Below are positions 1 through 9,748 of a DNA stretch of 11,650 nucleotides, in pieces. This DNA comes from Tidjanibacter sp. (GTDB lineage Bacteria > Bacteroidota > Bacteroidia > Bacteroidales > Rikenellaceae). The notes beneath the pieces were generated by a model. It saw only the letters and a program-made list of their open reading frames with translations. It searched no databases and was not told the DNA's origin. A program made the position numbers and the translations under genes. Within the stretch, counting starts at the first letter, position 1, and every line of letters begins with the position of its first letter. Where the stretch lies: assembly GCA_017628675.1 (NCBI GenBank), contig JAGBYS010000080.1:1-11650 (forward strand), read 5' to 3'.

Positions 1-2
1 AG

Positions 3-2051
<2,049 letters not shown>

Positions 2052-2060
<9 letters not shown>

Positions 2061-2126
2061 TAATTGAAAATTGATAATTGAAAATTAAGGTGCGCCAAGG
2101 CGCAGTAAACTTTCAATTTTCAATTT
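2052..2126. repeat. AT-rich tandem repeat and nested palindrome between valS and the TPR gene
   Basis: A 14-base unit, AATTGAAAATTGAT, occurs about 2.5 times in a row (partial copy 2052-2061, full copy 2062-2075, degenerate copy 2076-2089). AATTGAAAATT at 2076-2086 is perfectly complementary to AATTTTCAATT at 2115-2125. Inside these arms lies a GC hairpin: TGCGCC (2091-2096), loop AA, GGCGCA (2099-2104). The repeat starts within the last valS codons and includes its stop. It may act as a terminator or RNA-stability element for valS, though no clean U-tract follows the GC stem, or it may be one copy of a dispersed palindromic repeat. A related unit begins at 11588. Confidence 0.7.
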
Positions 2127-2134
2127 AACCGAGT

Positions 2135-4105
2135 ATGAAAAGACTTGTAGCGATATTAGCGATGCTGTTTGTACTGTGTGTGGGCCAGAGCCACGCACAG
2201 TACAACAAGCGCTATATCGCTTGGGCAAGTCGCAATATGCTCGCAAGTGACAACTACGACGAGGCTATCAGCATACTCAACGCCCTCATCCGCTCCGACA
2301 AGGAGGCGCACGAGGCATTCTTCCTCAGGGGGTATGCCAAGCTCGGATTGGGCGACCTGCTGGGTGCCAAAGAGGACCTATCGCGAGCAATCGAACTCAA
2401 CCCCGTCTACACCGAGGCATTCCACTATCGTGGCATTGTCAATGCCGAGCTCGGCAACTACGAAGACGCTGTGAGCGACTTTACGGAGGCCATAGACCTT
2501 AGGCCCGACATCGCAGGTTCCTACTACTCACGAGGTGTCACGCATATGCGTAACAAGCAGTGGGTCAAGTCGCTCGTGGACTTCAATATGGTCTTGCGCT
2601 TTACGGACAAGGATGCACAGACCTACATCAACCGAGGCATTGCCCTGTGTGGTATGAGAGATACGCTGGGTGGCCACGAGATGTTCGACAAGGCCATACG
2701 CACCAACAGAGAGTACCCCGAGGCCTACAACCAGAAAGCCATACTGCTGATGGCACAAGAGCGTTGGGATGAGGCTCTGGAGATGTTCGATATGGCACTC
2801 AAGTACGATAGCACATACCTCTCGCCACTCTTCAACAGAGCCATAACCCTCTGTCAGCTCGAGCGCTACGATGAGGCTATTGAGGCCTATGGCAGAGTGT
2901 TGGAGATTGACCCCTACATCACCAGCGCCTACTACAACCTGGCAATCATCTACTCCCGTCAGGAGAACCTCCCCAAGGCATTGGAGAACTACAACCTGGT
3001 GCTCGAGCACACTCCCGAGAATGTGAAAGGATACTTCAACAGGGCGGGTGTGTTGGCCGCAATGAAGCAGTATCAGGCCGCCATTAACGACTACACCAAG
3101 GCCATTGAGCTCTACCCCGACTTTGCCAACGCCTATCTTCAGCGCGGTCGCCTGAAGGAGCAACTCCGCGACTACGCCGGAGCACGCAAAGACAGGACTA
3201 CGGGCGAAAGGAAGATTGCCGAGTACAAGGCACGCCTGGAGGCCGATCCGGAGGAGATTGCTATGTATGCCGACACGGCCGGCATCTTCTCGCAGATTCT
3301 CTCCTTCGAGTCGAAGATGACCTCCAAGGAGATACGCGAGGAAAACTCGGACAAAAACGCCACGATGAAGGAGATGTTCCGCCTGAGGATGGGCGGCCAC
3401 CGGGTGGTCAGCGAAAGACACCACTACTACTCCCCCATTCTGGAGGGCAGGGAGAATTTCGCAGGGGTTTCACTCATCTTCTCCAACACCGCCACAGCAC
3501 CCACAGAGGAGGCACTGACGGAGGAGAACGGACGACTCAGGCAGGCCGTGGAAGGTGGTCAGGTGAGCCAGGAGGGACTTATTGCCTGGGGCATTGTGCA
3601 ACTCTCTATGAGTCAGTACACCTCGGCCGTAAATCTGCTCTCGGAGGCCATAGCACTCAACCCCAACGACCCGCTGCTCTACATCAACCGAGCCGTAGCC
3701 AGGGCCGAGATGATTGACTACATCAGCTCCTTTGCGCAGAACGACAGGATAAGCATAGACTCGGAACTGAACTTCACGGGGCGCACAAGGGTCTACAGCT
3801 ACGATGAGGCCATAGACGACCTTACAAGGGCCGCCGAACTCGCACCCGATTTGGCCTACATATACTTCAACCGCGCAAACCTCTACGCCTACTCGGGCGA
3901 TATGCCGGCTGCCTATGAGGACTACACCAGGGCGCTGGAGTTGGCCCCCTATCTGGCCGATGCTTACTTCAACCGTGGTCTGGTACAGATCTATATGAAG
4001 GATACGCAGAAGGGCATAATCGACCTCGGCAAGGCAGGCGAACTGGGTCTGAAGGAGGCATACGATATCATAAAACGCTACCGAAACCAAGACAACAACA
4101 AATAA
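2135..4105 (+). CDS. Secreted tetratricopeptide-repeat protein
   Basis: The product has 656 residues. An N-terminal signal peptide is evident: MKR, a hydrophobic stretch, then a likely signal peptidase I site after SHA (residue 21), so it is probably periplasmic or carried to the outer membrane; no lipobox Cys is seen. Residues 24-355 hold about ten TPR units of roughly 34 residues with typical signatures such as AFHYRGIVNAELGNYEDA, YYNLA and AYLQRGR. Residues 356-480 are non-TPR, charged, with a HRVVSERHHYYSPI segment. A second TPR block spans about 481-645 and is itself interrupted near 527-552. TPR arrays usually bind proteins; the partner cannot be read from the sequence. The start at 2135 is chosen because it yields the complete signal peptide. 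The MFS gene follows after 30 bases, so cotranscription is plausible, but the two show no obvious functional link. Confidence 0.9.
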   Translation: MKRLVAILAMLFVLCVGQSHAQYNKRYIAWASRNMLASDNYDEAISILNALIRSDKEAHEAFFLRGYAKLGLGDLLGAKEDLSRAIELNPVYTEAFHYRGIVNAELGNYEDAVSDFTEAIDLRPDIAGSYYSRGVTHMRNKQWVKSLVDFNMVLRFTDKDAQTYINRGIALCGMRDTLGGHEMFDKAIRTNREYPEAYNQKAILLMAQERWDEALEMFDMALKYDSTYLSPLFNRAITLCQLERYDEAIEAYGRVLEIDPYITSAYYNLAIIYSRQENLPKALENYNLVLEHTPENVKGYFNRAGVLAAMKQYQAAINDYTKAIELYPDFANAYLQRGRLKEQLRDYAGARKDRTTGERKIAEYKARLEADPEEIAMYADTAGIFSQILSFESKMTSKEIREENSDKNATMKEMFRLRMGGHRVVSERHHYYSPILEGRENFAGVSLIFSNTATAPTEEALTEENGRLRQAVEGGQVSQEGLIAWGIVQLSMSQYTSAVNLLSEAIALNPNDPLLYINRAVARAEMIDYISSFAQNDRISIDSELNFTGRTRVYSYDEAIDDLTRAAELAPDLAYIYFNRANLYAYSGDMPAAYEDYTRALELAPYLADAYFNRGLVQIYMKDTQKGIIDLGKAGELGLKEAYDIIKRYRNQDNNK

Positions 4106-4135
4106 TTAACACAAAAAACTAATCACTAAATCACA

Positions 4136-5497
4136 ATGGGAGAAACAATTAAAAGAAAAATGAACGACTCGGCGTTCCTGCGCTGGTCGGCCCTCATCCT
4201 GATCGCGTTGATGATGTTCTTCGCGTATATGTTTGTGGATATGCTCTCGCCTCTGAAGAGCCAGCTCGAGACAAGCCTCTCGTGGGACTCCACCACCTTT
4301 GGCACCTACGCTTCGAGTGAGTATTTCCTGAATGTATTCTGCTTCTTCCTCATCTTTGCGGGTATGATTCTCGACAAGATGGGTATCCGTTTTACCGGTA
4401 TGCTGTCGGCCTCGCTGATGGTAATCGGTGCGTGCATCAAGTACTATGGTATGAGCGACCTGTTCATCGGCTCCTCGCTGGAGGCTTGGATGAACTCGTG
4501 GTGGACCGCACTTCCCGGCACTGCCAAGATGTCCTGCCTGGGCTTTATGATCTTCGGTTGCGGCTGCGAGATGGCCGGTACGACCGTATCGAAAGCTATC
4601 GCCAAGTGGTTCAAGGGCAAAGAGATGGCTATGGCTATGGGTCTTGAGATGTCGATTGCTCGTCTGGGCGTATTTGCGGCTATGTGGCTCTCGCCTATGG
4701 TCTACAACAAGTTCGGTGGCGAGATTTCGAGCCCCGTACTCTTCGGCACCATCCTGCTTCTCATCGGCCTTATCTTCTACACCGTCTTCGTGCTGATGGA
4801 CCGCAAGTTTGACCGCCAGCTCAAAGAGGCCGGCGAGTATGCAGAGGAGCAGAGCGAGGAGGAGTTCAAGTTCAAAGACCTCGGCAAGATCTTCTCGAGC
4901 AAGATGTTCTGGCTGGTGGCTCTGCTGTGTGTGCTCTACTACTCGGCAATCTTCCCCTTCCAGCGCTACGCTCCCGACTTCCTGAACACCACCCTCTCGG
5001 TGGAGAACGGTTCGCAGCTGTTTAGCTGCTTCCCCATCCTGGCAATGATTCTCACCCCCTTCCTGGGTGCCTTCATTGACAACAAGGGTAAGGCTGCTTC
5101 GATGCTGATGATTGGCTCGCTCATTATGATCGCTTGCCACCTCTCGTTCGCATTCCTGCTGCCCAAGTTCCCCTACGAGTGGCTCGCAGTAACCATCGTG
5201 GTTATCCTCGGCGTGTCGTTCTCGCTGGTGCCCGCAGCCCTCTGGCCCTCGGTACCCAAGATTATCGACAACCGCATCCTCGGCTCGGCCTACTGCATCA
5301 TCTTCTGGATCCAGAACATCGGTCTGTTTGCAGTGCCCATCCTGATTGGTAGCGTACTCAAGAGCACTGGTGGCTACACCACTCCTATGGTCATCTTCTC
5401 GTCGTTCGGCGTTATGGCTCTGTTCATCAGCCTCTGGCTCAAGAGGGAGAACAAGAAGCAGAACTTCGGCCTTGAGGAGCCCAACATCAAAAAGTAA
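4136..5497 (+). CDS. Major facilitator superfamily transporter, MFSD1-like
   Basis: A 453-residue inner-membrane protein with about 12 hydrophobic segments, the first at about residues 18-38, and a charged central cytoplasmic loop (about 222-255) between the two six-helix halves. An MFS motif-A-like loop is seen in each half: GMILDKMGIR (76-85) and GAFIDNKGKA (311-320). The C-terminal stretch PAALWPSVPKII, then LGSAY and IQNIGL (366-396), resembles the corresponding region of MFSD1-type carriers as I remember them. Animal MFSD1 has been linked to dipeptide transport, so a small peptide or amino-acid-like substrate is possible, but this is inference and the substrate is unknown. The start ATG is preceded by an A-rich leader with no Shine-Dalgarno match, which is normal in Bacteroidetes. 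The gene ends 26 bases before a strong hairpin terminator. Confidence 0.88.
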   Translation: MGETIKRKMNDSAFLRWSALILIALMMFFAYMFVDMLSPLKSQLETSLSWDSTTFGTYASSEYFLNVFCFFLIFAGMILDKMGIRFTGMLSASLMVIGACIKYYGMSDLFIGSSLEAWMNSWWTALPGTAKMSCLGFMIFGCGCEMAGTTVSKAIAKWFKGKEMAMAMGLEMSIARLGVFAAMWLSPMVYNKFGGEISSPVLFGTILLLIGLIFYTVFVLMDRKFDRQLKEAGEYAEEQSEEEFKFKDLGKIFSSKMFWLVALLCVLYYSAIFPFQRYAPDFLNTTLSVENGSQLFSCFPILAMILTPFLGAFIDNKGKAASMLMIGSLIMIACHLSFAFLLPKFPYEWLAVTIVVILGVSFSLVPAALWPSVPKIIDNRILGSAYCIIFWIQNIGLFAVPILIGSVLKSTGGYTTPMVIFSSFGVMALFISLWLKRENKKQNFGLEEPNIKK

Positions 5498-5523
5498 GGG
5501 CAGTAAAATCCCTATAAAACAAC

Positions 5524-5555
5524 AAGCGAGGCGCACCACAGGGTGCGCCTCGCTT
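5524..5555. terminator. Bidirectional hairpin terminator between convergent genes
   Basis: A perfect 14-bp stem (5524-5537 pairing with 5542-5555) closes on the four-base loop ACAG. On the plus strand the 3' arm runs into TTTATTCTTG. On the minus strand the stem is followed by TTGTTGTTTTA. It sits between the stop of the MFS gene (+) and the stop of the glycosyltransferase gene (-), so it can end transcription from both sides. Confidence 0.88.
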
Positions 5556-5571
5556 TATTCTTGCTTACCTA

Positions 5572-6750
5572 TTATTTATTTATAATCTCGAGCAGTTGCT
5601 CGATCCTATCGGCCGTGGCCGCCCACGAGAAGCGGGCCTTATTGCGCACGACACCCTCACGGTAGCGGGCAAGGTTGTCGCCCTCATAGACCTTGGCAAT
5701 GGCATCTGCCACCGAACGGGCACTCACCTGGGCAAGCACGCCCACAACATCATCCTCAACCATCTCCGCCAATCCTCCAACATTGGTCACCACCATTGGC
5801 ACATCAAAGGCGTAGGCGACCTGCGTGACGCCGCTCTGAGTCGCCGACTTATAGGGGAGTGCCACCATATCGGCCACCGAAAACCATTCGGCAACCCTAT
5901 CGTCGGGCACAAACTCCGTGTGCATAACCACATCCTCCCTCAAGCCCAAGCGCTCAATCTGCTCGAGGTACTTTGCATCGCTGCCATAGACCTCACCCAC
6001 AACCAACAGCTTCTTGCCCTCGGTCTTACCCTCAGCCTTCAGAAGTGCCCACGCATCAAGCAACAGATCCAAGCCCTTGTAGTCCCTCACATAGCCGAAG
6101 AACATAACATAACTCAACTCGGGGTTGAGTCCAAGCCTTTCAGAGGCCTTGGTGCGCTCCACCCTTTTACCATAGGTATCAAAGAGCGGATGGGGTGAGA
6201 AGAGGGCCTTTGCCTGGGGAAGATAGGTATGCAAGTCACGATTTACGGCCTCGGACATATAGATAAAGCCGTCACAGGAGCGAAGAAAATATCTATTTAG
6301 CAGGCGGTCGTAGAAGTGGGGCTCGTGGGGAGTGATATTATCCAGATGAACAACGACCTTTGTTTTGCGATTCTTGCGAGCCAGACGGCAGATGGTGCCA
6401 AAGCAGGGAGCCATAAGCGGGGTCCAATACTTCAGCACAACCATATCGGGGGCCTCACGCCTGAGCCTACGGCCCACCCTAAACCACGAGAAGGGATTGA
6501 CGGTGCTCACCTGGCGCGAAATGGCAAGCCCCTCGGGAGCGTCACCCGTACGAAATTGGCTCTTACCGGGAAAGAGCAGACGAGGATATTGAAGCGAGAA
6601 GGTCTTGATATCGACCTCCGCACCACGCCCCTGAAACTCCCTTGCGAGCGTTTCGATAATCGTCGCCAGACCGCCCCTGTAAGGGTACGCCGGCCCTACA
6701 AAACTAATCTTCTTCCCAGCCAACCCTCCGCTTTCCACTTTCAACTTCAT
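5572..6750 (-). CDS. Glycosyltransferase, GT4-like (GT-B fold)
   Basis: A 392-residue enzyme expected to transfer a sugar from an activated donor onto a cell-surface glycan or lipid intermediate on the cytoplasmic side of the membrane. The N-terminal acceptor domain begins with KKISFVGPAYPYRGG (13-27), a glycine-rich loop typical of GT-B enzymes. The C-terminal donor domain starts near FFGYVRDYKGLDLLLDA (217-233) and carries SATQSGVTQVAYAF (302-315) and TNVGGLAEMVED (322-333). The usual GT4 E-x7-E motif is replaced by this QSG-type loop, as I recall for some related families, so acceptor and donor cannot be named. The minus-strand sequence TAGTGATG overlaps the clc stop; I prefer the ATG at 6750, with CAGGAG as a possible ribosome site, over the GTG at 6753, which would add one residue. 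The tight overlap implies translational coupling with clc. Confidence 0.88.
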   Translation of the reverse strand: MKLKVESGGLAGKKISFVGPAYPYRGGLATIIETLAREFQGRGAEVDIKTFSLQYPRLLFPGKSQFRTGDAPEGLAISRQVSTVNPFSWFRVGRRLRREAPDMVVLKYWTPLMAPCFGTICRLARKNRKTKVVVHLDNITPHEPHFYDRLLNRYFLRSCDGFIYMSEAVNRDLHTYLPQAKALFSPHPLFDTYGKRVERTKASERLGLNPELSYVMFFGYVRDYKGLDLLLDAWALLKAEGKTEGKKLLVVGEVYGSDAKYLEQIERLGLREDVVMHTEFVPDDRVAEWFSVADMVALPYKSATQSGVTQVAYAFDVPMVVTNVGGLAEMVEDDVVGVLAQVSARSVADAIAKVYEGDNLARYREGVVRNKARFSWAATADRIEQLLEIINK

Positions 6751-6752
6751 CA

Positions 6753-8546
6753 CTACTCCTGCGTCATCTCTTTGAGTTTCTCGCGGTAGGCAGTAAGGAT
6801 GCGCGACTTGCTCACAAAGCCCAGATACTTGCCATCCTTATCCACCACGGGGAGGTTCCAGGCACCCGTCGTCTCGAACTTCTCCAGAACGCTCGAGGCC
6901 GACTCGCCATCGTAGATGACATCGGGCGAGGTTATCATATAGCGTTGTACCGAGTTGGGGTACTTGCTCTGGTCGAACATATCTTTCCTCAGGCGGTCGA
7001 ACTCCACTACGCCCAGCAGTTTGCCCTCCGCATTAAGAACGGGGAAGATGTTGCGCGTAGTATGGGGGATGACCTTCACTACCATATCGCCCAGCGTGTC
7101 GTACTCGCCCACGCTCTGGATGTTGGTCTCAATCAGAGAGTGGATCGAGAGCACTACACTCACAGCCTGATCCTTGTCGTGGGTCAGGAGCTGACCCTTG
7201 CGGCGCAGAGTCTTGGTGTAGATCGAATCGGGCTCGAGGTAGCGATTAATCACATACGAAACGCACGAAACCAGCATCAGAGGCACGAAGAGTTGGTAGG
7301 CACTCGAGATCTCGGCAATGAGGAAGACTGCCGTCAGTGGCGCCTTCATCACACCCGACATCAAGCCCGCCATACCCACCAACGAGAAGGCAGCAATCGA
7401 AAGGTCGGTGCCAAACCAGGTGTTGGATACATAGGCCACAATGGCACCCATAAAGGCGCCCACAAAGAGCGAAGGTGCAAATGTTCCGCCCACACCTCCC
7501 GAGGCGTTGGTGGTGGCCATTGCCACAACCTTCACGAACATAATGGCCAGCAGATAGCCCACAATGACCCACTCGTTGTGGCGATAGTCATAGAAGCCCG
7601 AGTTGTCGAACACAGCCCCCACATCGCCCTTCATAAAGTGGTGGAATATGCCATAGCCCTCGCCATAGAGAGGGGGAAAGAGCAGAATCATAACACCAAT
7701 GGCAAGGCCACCCACGAGCCACTTGTGCCACTGGCGCGAGAGGCGGTCTATGAGGCTCTTCACACGGAAGTTCACATTCATAAAGTAGTAGCACATAAGG
7801 CCACAGAGCACCGCCAGAAGCAGGTAGAGGGGAATGTGTGCGAAGGAGAGGTCGCCGATGGTGCTGGCCGAGAGCATAGGCTCAAAGCCCCTGACGAAGA
7901 AGGTGAGGGTCACGGCCGTCACGGAGGAGATAATCAGCGGGATGATGGCCGTCATACTCATATCCAGCAGCAAAATCTCCATAACGAAGATCACACCCGT
8001 AATGGGTGCCTTGAAGATTGCCGACAGAGCCGCCGCAACACCACACGCCAGCATAAGCGTCAGGTTGCGGTAGTTGAGTTTCATTATGCGACCAATGTTG
8101 GAGCCGATGGCCGCACCCGTCAGCACAATGGGTGCCTCAGGGCCGACCGAGCCACCAAAGCCGATCGTGAGAGCACCACCCACCACCGAAGAGTAGCAGT
8201 TGTGGGGCTTAATCTGCGACGAGGAGGTACTCATCGCCTTGAGCACCTTGGTGACACCCTCCGAGATGTCGTCCTTGACTATGTGGCGCACAAACAGTGA
8301 GGCCAAGATGATACCCACCATAGGATACAGCAGGTAGAACCAACCCACCTCCTCCTTGGGGAACCAGCTCGTGAGGCCACCCTTGATGAGCCCCAAAAGC
8401 CACTCGAAGATGCAGGTCACGCCGCCCGACACCAAGCCCACAACGATTGCGAGCACAAAGGTCAGTTGGCGACCACTAATACGCCTGGTCTGCACATTGA
8501 GCCACAAGAGCAAACGCTCCGTGCGGGTCATTCTTGCCGTATCCAT
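6753..8546 (-). CDS. ClC-family chloride channel or transporter with C-terminal CBS domains
   Basis: A 597-residue membrane protein. The hydrophobic ClC core spans about residues 26-435. GGSVGPEAPIV (131-141) aligns with the GREGP motif and keeps the gating glutamate (E137). GGTFAP (353-358) matches the GxFxP anion-binding motif, and Y443 in DSIYTK fits the conserved pore tyrosine. The usual GSGIP segment is not recognisable; DISEGVTKV (93-101) lies there. In FKAPITGVIFVMEIL (178-192) the position of E. coli E203 is Ile191. Residues about 465-595 form two CBS modules, which often bind adenine nucleotides and regulate gating. The frame stays open upstream into trpS, but that extension is not membrane-like; ATG at 8546 is preceded by AAGGA and gives a normal N-terminus. 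ATG at 8531 is an alternative. It probably belongs to a unit with trpS upstream and the glycosyltransferase downstream. Confidence 0.93.
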   Translation of the reverse strand: MDTARMTRTERLLLWLNVQTRRISGRQLTFVLAIVVGLVSGGVTCIFEWLLGLIKGGLTSWFPKEEVGWFYLLYPMVGIILASLFVRHIVKDDISEGVTKVLKAMSTSSSQIKPHNCYSSVVGGALTIGFGGSVGPEAPIVLTGAAIGSNIGRIMKLNYRNLTLMLACGVAAALSAIFKAPITGVIFVMEILLLDMSMTAIIPLIISSVTAVTLTFFVRGFEPMLSASTIGDLSFAHIPLYLLLAVLCGLMCYYFMNVNFRVKSLIDRLSRQWHKWLVGGLAIGVMILLFPPLYGEGYGIFHHFMKGDVGAVFDNSGFYDYRHNEWVIVGYLLAIMFVKVVAMATTNASGGVGGTFAPSLFVGAFMGAIVAYVSNTWFGTDLSIAAFSLVGMAGLMSGVMKAPLTAVFLIAEISSAYQLFVPLMLVSCVSYVINRYLEPDSIYTKTLRRKGQLLTHDKDQAVSVVLSIHSLIETNIQSVGEYDTLGDMVVKVIPHTTRNIFPVLNAEGKLLGVVEFDRLRKDMFDQSKYPNSVQRYMITSPDVIYDGESASSVLEKFETTGAWNLPVVDKDGKYLGFVSKSRILTAYREKLKEMTQE

Positions 8547-8591
8547 ATAGTCCTTGTGTTTGTCTGTCGGTTTGTCAAATAACCACCCTAT

Positions 8592-8607
8592 GCCCCCCAC
8601 TCGGGGC
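8592..8607 (-). other. Short GC hairpin in the trpS-clc gap
   Basis: In the 70-base gap after trpS the minus strand can form a five-base GCCCC/GGGGC stem with a six-base loop. No U-run follows, so it does not look like a full intrinsic terminator. Transcription probably continues into clc, perhaps with attenuation. No clear promoter is seen in this gap. Confidence 0.35.
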
Positions 8608-8616
8608 TTGGGCGAG

Positions 8617-9612
8617 TTAGAATTTGTAGATACCCATAATGCGGCGCACCTCATCGATGGTTGCGCGCGCACTCTTTTGAGCCTTCTCTGCTCCGAGCAT
8701 AGTAACCTCGTGGAGGTACTTCTCGTTGTTGCGGATATCCTCAATGCGCTCCCTGATGGGTGCAACGGCCGAGATGATATCCTCGGCAAGTTGTTTCTTC
8801 AGGTCGCCATAGCGAATCTCACACGAGGCATACTTCTCCTTGAAGTACTCAATCGTGTCGGGAGTCGAAACGGCCTCCATAATGGTGAAGATATTTTTGA
8901 TGGGCTCCGAGATGGGCGAATTGGGCTCGGTGGGACCACTATCGGTCACCGCCTTCATAACCTTCTTGCGAATCACATTGTCGGGATCCGACAGGTAGAT
9001 GCCGTTACCCTCGCTCTTGCCCATCTTGCCCGAGCCATCCAGACCGGGAATCTTCACAAGGTCCTTGCCAAAGTTATAGGCAGCCACATTCTCATTGAAG
9101 AAGTCGGTCTTGTAGATCTGGTTGAAGCGGTGGGCCAGGTGGCGGGTCATCTCCAGGTGCTGCTCCTGGTCCTTGCCTACGGGCACATAGTCGGCCCTGT
9201 GGAGCAGGATGTCGGAGGCCATCAGCACAGGGTAGTTCAGAAGGCCGATATTGACATTATTGGGGTTCTTGCGCACCTTGTCCTTGAAGGAGGCCGTACG
9301 CTCCAGCTCGCCCACATAGGCGTGCATACCCAGGAGCAACGAAAGTTCGGCCACCTCGGGCACATCGCTCTGGACATAGATGGTCGCCTTCTCGGGATCG
9401 ATACCTGCGGCCAGATACTCCGAGAGGATATTGCGGACATTGGTGTGGAGAATTGAGGGGTCGGGGTGTGTGGTGAGGGAGTGGTAGTCGGCGATGAAGA
9501 AGAAGCACTCGGCATCCTCCTGCAGTTTCACAAAGTTTTGCACGGCACCAAAATAGTTACCCAAGTGCAACTGGCCCGTCGAACGGATACCACTCAATAC
9601 GCGTTTTTTCAT
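8617..9612 (-). CDS. trpS: Tryptophanyl-tRNA synthetase
   Basis: A cytoplasmic class I synthetase that activates tryptophan with ATP and loads it onto tRNA-Trp. The product has 331 residues, close to the 334 of the E. coli enzyme, and is complete. The HIGH-type motif appears as TGQLHLGNYFGA (12-23); VPVGKDQEQHLEMTR (143-157) is the family's conserved active-site stretch; the KMSKS loop is GKMGKSEGN (195-203), the usual TrpRS form. MHAYVGELERTASFKDK (96-112) is also typical. The start MKKRVLSGIR places the first motif at the normal distance. It is the first gene of the minus-strand cluster and has its own promoter region at 9650-9678. No tRNA-like or T-box leader fits in the short upstream stretch, so no tryptophan-responsive control is evident. 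Confidence 0.97.
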   Translation of the reverse strand: MKKRVLSGIRSTGQLHLGNYFGAVQNFVKLQEDAECFFFIADYHSLTTHPDPSILHTNVRNILSEYLAAGIDPEKATIYVQSDVPEVAELSLLLGMHAYVGELERTASFKDKVRKNPNNVNIGLLNYPVLMASDILLHRADYVPVGKDQEQHLEMTRHLAHRFNQIYKTDFFNENVAAYNFGKDLVKIPGLDGSGKMGKSEGNGIYLSDPDNVIRKKVMKAVTDSGPTEPNSPISEPIKNIFTIMEAVSTPDTIEYFKEKYASCEIRYGDLKKQLAEDIISAVAPIRERIEDIRNNEKYLHEVTMLGAEKAQKSARATIDEVRRIMGIYKF

Positions 9613-9649
9613 AGTTTTCTATCTTATCTTTATATTTTCATCTGTTTCG

Positions 9650-9678
9650 ATTATACAAAAATACACTTTCTTTGTCAA
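9650..9678 (-). promoter_or_regulatory. trpS promoter with exact sigma70-type consensus
   Basis: Read on the minus strand, TTGACA (9678-9673) and TATAAT (9655-9650) are separated by exactly 17 bases, the ideal primary-sigma promoter of proteobacteria. The same stretch also holds TATTTTTG (9663-9656), which fits the Bacteroidetes -7 element TAnnTTTG, with ATTG 21 bases upstream as an imperfect -33 element. Either reading would start transcription shortly upstream of trpS and give a leader of roughly 30-40 bases. Confidence 0.65.
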
Positions 9679-9704
9679 TAAACACAATTATTTGCGTACT
9701 TTTG
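9671..9704 (+). promoter_or_regulatory. Bacteroidetes-type promoter for the ABC exporter gene
   Basis: TTTG (9671-9674) and TACTTTTG (9697-9704, an exact TAnnTTTG) are separated by 22 bases, close to the Bacteroides -33/-7 layout. The predicted transcript would start near 9710, about 40 bases before the ATG at 9749. The -33 element overlaps the -35 hexamer of the divergent trpS promoter. TTTGCG occurs twice (9691-9696 and 9701-9706), which might be chance or a small operator. Confidence 0.65.
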
Positions 9705-9748
9705 CGTAGTTTTTATTGAATCACACCCGTTAAACCGACCCCATAACT

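Noticed and set aside
2528..3424. A 298-codon open frame on the minus strand opposite the TPR gene
   Set aside because: Its periodic Val- and Leu-rich translation follows the TPR repeat pattern of the sense strand.
4106..5539. A 477-codon open frame on the minus strand opposite the MFS gene
   Set aside because: It is fully antisense to a clear MFS gene, is rich in His, Glu and Arg with no recognisable domain, and is explained by the rarity of TTA, CTA and TCA codons in the sense gene.
6945..8300. A 451-codon open frame on the plus strand opposite clc
   Set aside because: Same cause: a His- and Gln-rich low-complexity translation that mirrors the ClC codons, with no domain of its own.
8547..8789. 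Upstream extension of clc by 81 codons into trpS
   Set aside because: The extension is Arg- and Ser-rich, overlaps trpS coding sequence on the same strand in another frame, and lacks ClC similarity; the start at 8546 fits better.
8554..9456. A 300-codon open frame on the plus strand opposite trpS
   Set aside because: Antisense shadow of a certain trpS gene with no independent support such as a promoter or ribosome site.
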